64,000 nt of DNA from Acidimicrobiia bacterium (GTDB lineage Bacteria > Actinomycetota > Acidimicrobiia > IMCC26256 > PALSA-610), in assembly GCA_036271555.1 (NCBI GenBank), contig DATBAK010000004.1:1-64000 (forward strand), in the 5' to 3' direction. Shown here in pieces: positions 62,504 to 64,000 of the stretch. The notes below the pieces were generated by a model, which saw nothing but the letters and a program-made list of their open reading frames with translations, was not told the DNA's origin and made no database searches. The position numbers and the translations under genes are program-made. Each line of letters opens with the position of its first letter. The stretch's first letter is position 1.

Positions 62504-62613
62504 GCGCGACAGACAGCGCTCAGCGATCCGACGCCGAACGGTCGCACGCACGCGACCCTTCGGCAACGAGTCGGGTGCACGATGACCTCACGAAAACGAA
62601 AGGGAGGTCGCTG

Positions 62614-62697
62614 ATGTCCCGATCCGCACTTCACTCCACCGAGCGAGACGCCGGAGCCGCCACCGGCGGAGCTCGTCCCCCGCCTCGCCCCGCGTGA
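62614..62697 (+). CDS. Possible 27-residue peptide with strong ribosome binding site
   Basis: ATG 62614 is preceded at six bases by AGGGAGG (62601-62607), one of the best Shine-Dalgarno sites in the window. It opens a 27-codon frame rich in Ser, Arg, Ala and Pro (MSRSALHSTERDAGAATGGA, ending PPPRPA). No gene follows on this strand, so it is not an obvious leader peptide. It could be a spurious frame. Confidence 0.35.
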   Translation: MSRSALHSTERDAGAATGGARPPPRPA

Positions 62698-62752
62698 CAC
62701 TCCGCCAGGGACGGCGAAGCTGCGGGCACAACGGCGTGCCCCACGCTTCCTT

Positions 62753-62800
62753 CCCCTCGCTACTCGGGCGGCCGCAGAGCGATCCGCCCGTTCCTGCGAC
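62753..62800 (+). repeat. Dispersed intergenic repeat, copy H (3' half)
   Basis: This copy carries only the end of the element: CTCGGGCGGCC, AGAGCGATCCGCCCGTTCC and TGCGACAC. It lies just before the stop of the convergent amidohydrolase gene. Confidence 0.5.
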
Positions 62801-62802
62801 AC

Positions 62803-63630
62803 CTACTTCGCGGTGCGATCCAGCAGCCGGCGGGCGGCACCTCCGAGGAAGAGCGCCAACGCCTCCTCGTCGAGCGGCAGCTCCCGCGCCTCCGCGAGGG
62901 AGCGCCGCATGGGGAACCACGGCTCGTCGCTCCCCCAGATCATCCGGCCGCGGAACGCCTTGGTGCTCATGAACTTCACGAGGCCGGGGTCGAAGTACTT
63001 CGGCGCGTACGCGGTGCACGAGAGGTACAGGTTCGGCCACTTGCGCATGTAGTTCATGAGCAGCTCTTCGTAGGGGTGGCCCATGTGCGCGCCGATGACG
63101 ACGAGATCCGGAAAGTCGATCAGCACGTCTTCGAGCAGCTGCGGGTGCTGCACGCTCGAACGCACCCGCGGTCCGGGCACGCCGACGTTGATGCCGACCG
63201 GGATCCCGAGCTCCTCGCACACCTGGTAGATCGGGTAGTGGCGCGCGTCGTTGATCGGCACCTGCGTCGCGAGCGGTGTGACGCGCACCATCGCGAAACG
63301 CGGGTGCTCGGCGAGCCCGCGAATGCGCTTCACGTCGCGCGTCGGACGCAGGCGGTCGCTCACCACCGCGCACACGAGGAAGCGGCCGGGGTGCGCGTCG
63401 GCGACCTCGAACATCGCCTCCGGCCCGCCCTTGACGAGGCCGGTCGTGAGCACGCCGGTGGCCACGCCCTGCTCGTCCATCACCCGGAGCAACGCCTCGA
63501 CGCCGACCCCCTCGCTGCCGTCGCCGCCGAGGTAGCCGGGGATGTGCGCGTTCTCCTCTTGCCCGAGGAACTGCGCCGCCGACTTCGGCGTCACGAGGTT
63601 GACCCAGATGTCCAGAACGTCGGCGCTCAT
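62803..63630 (-). CDS. Amidohydrolase-2 family protein lacking the N-terminal metal motif
   Basis: This 275-residue TIM-barrel protein of the amidohydrolase-2 superfamily has recognisable late motifs: LVVIGAHMGHPYEEL (metal-site His), GRMIWGSDEPWF (Asp) and the C-terminal GGAARRLLDR. The first strand reads MSADVLDIWVNLVTP with no DxHxH or ExH, so metal binding may be reduced or altered. The start is ATG 63630, with GAGGAG at seven bases. It is divergent from a second amidohydrolase across a 64-bp spacer with a 16-bp palindrome. Confidence 0.8.
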   Translation of the reverse strand: MSADVLDIWVNLVTPKSAAQFLGQEENAHIPGYLGGDGSEGVGVEALLRVMDEQGVATGVLTTGLVKGGPEAMFEVADAHPGRFLVCAVVSDRLRPTRDVKRIRGLAEHPRFAMVRVTPLATQVPINDARHYPIYQVCEELGIPVGINVGVPGPRVRSSVQHPQLLEDVLIDFPDLVVIGAHMGHPYEELLMNYMRKWPNLYLSCTAYAPKYFDPGLVKFMSTKAFRGRMIWGSDEPWFPMRRSLAEARELPLDEEALALFLGGAARRLLDRTAK

Positions 63631-63674
63631 TCGCTCGCTCCTCGGCGTCCGCCGCTTTCGCCCGTCATGAGTTG

Positions 63675-63690
63675 CTGACGCTAGCGTCAG
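63675..63690. promoter_or_regulatory. 16-bp perfect palindrome in divergent promoter
   Basis: CTGACGCTAGCGTCAG is a perfect palindrome overlapping the TAGCGT hexamer (63682-63687) that lies seven bases before the GTG at 63695. Such sites are typical operators of TetR-like repressors in actinobacteria. No regulator gene is adjacent within the window. Confidence 0.65.
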
Positions 63691-63694
63691 GTTT

Positions 63695-64000
63695 GTGAGC
63701 GCAGCAACGAAGACAACGAGCACGCAGGACCGCGACGCGACCGGCGGTCCACTGCCCGACCGCTACGTCGTCGTCTCCGCCGACTGCCACGCCGGCGGCT
63801 CGATGGACCAGTACCGCGAGTACCTCGACGCGAAGTACACCGAGTCGTACGACGCGTGGCGCGGGAAGTACTCGAACCCGTTCCGCGACCTGCAGGGCAG
63901 CAGCCGCAGTCGCAACTGGGACACCGATCGCAGAAACCGCGATCTCGAAGCCGACGGCACGGTCGCCGAGATCATCTTCCCGAACACGGTGCCGCCGTTC
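63695..64000 (+). CDS. Amidohydrolase family protein (3' end outside window)
   Basis: This is the N-terminal 102 codons of an amidohydrolase-2 protein. VVVSADCHAGGSMDQYREYL gives the family's first metal strand (SADCH). WDTDRRNRDLEADGTVAEII, ending FPNTVPPF, is the usual next segment. The start is GTG 63695, seven bases after TAGCGT with no Shine-Dalgarno sequence, matching the leaderless pattern. The rest lies beyond the window. Together with its divergent neighbour it may belong to one degradative pathway. Confidence 0.85.
   Translation, partial: MSAATKTTSTQDRDATGGPLPDRYVVVSADCHAGGSMDQYREYLDAKYTESYDAWRGKYSNPFRDLQGSSRSRNWDTDRRNRDLEADGTVAEIIFPNTVPPF

Overview
The window is about 70% G+C, tightly packed, and carries many ATGA/GTGA start-stop overlaps. 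The gene content is that of an actinobacterium: an F420-type LLM oxidoreductase, a SigE-like sigma factor, inositol-3-phosphate synthase, a LigB-type ATP-dependent ligase and an actinobacterial Sec-type formate dehydrogenase. I infer Actinomycetota, possibly Acidimicrobiia. No marker gene settles the class. I found no rRNA, tRNA, CRISPR array, insertion sequence or prophage.

Layout. 1-9.6 kb: end of a GGDEF-EAL protein, a secreted subtilase with a 13-unit GSSWN tail, and a MacAB-like export operon (DUF5666 protein, adaptor, ATPase, permease, second adaptor). 9.6-20.3 kb: gcvP, a heterodimeric ABC exporter with complementary degenerate ATP sites, msrA, an SDR, a haloalkane dehalogenase and a secreted IPT-domain protein. 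20.4-25.5 kb: a membrane formate dehydrogenase operon (fdhA-fdhB-nrfD) whose catalytic subunit is read through an in-frame TGA as selenocysteine, with a SECIS-like hairpin. 25.5-31.3 kb: an amidohydrolase, an HNH remnant, a sigma factor translationally coupled to a membrane-anchored serpin, an LLM oxidoreductase, and a 42-residue membrane peptide with two PRC-barrel proteins. 31.3-36.8 kb: a Rieske oxygenase divergent from an acyl-CoA synthetase, two small secreted proteins, and a MerR regulator divergent from thioredoxin across a mer-like symmetrical operator. 36.8-46.7 kb: mostly single metabolic or hypothetical genes, ligB, an enoyl-CoA hydratase divergent from ino1, and an RHH-Clp_N fusion with a palindromic operator. 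46.7-52.7 kb: an HTH-MFS pair, head-to-head AI-2E transporters and a HAD-enoyl-CoA hydratase pair. 52.9-59.5 kb: a six-gene histidine-utilisation operon with a peptide-deformylase homologue where hutG would be expected. 59.6-64 kb: amino-acid enzymes, an alpha/beta hydrolase and two divergent amidohydrolases.

Three cross-cutting patterns stand out. An imperfect intergenic repeat of about 90 bp occurs at least seven times between 32.6 and 62.8 kb. Many genes have a TANNNT-like hexamer 6-7 bases before the start codon and no Shine-Dalgarno sequence, which suggests leaderless transcription. GC-rich perfect hairpins without U-tracts lie at several gene ends. The strongest candidates for undescribed biology are the deformylase in the hut operon, the sigma factor-serpin pair and the dispersed repeat family.
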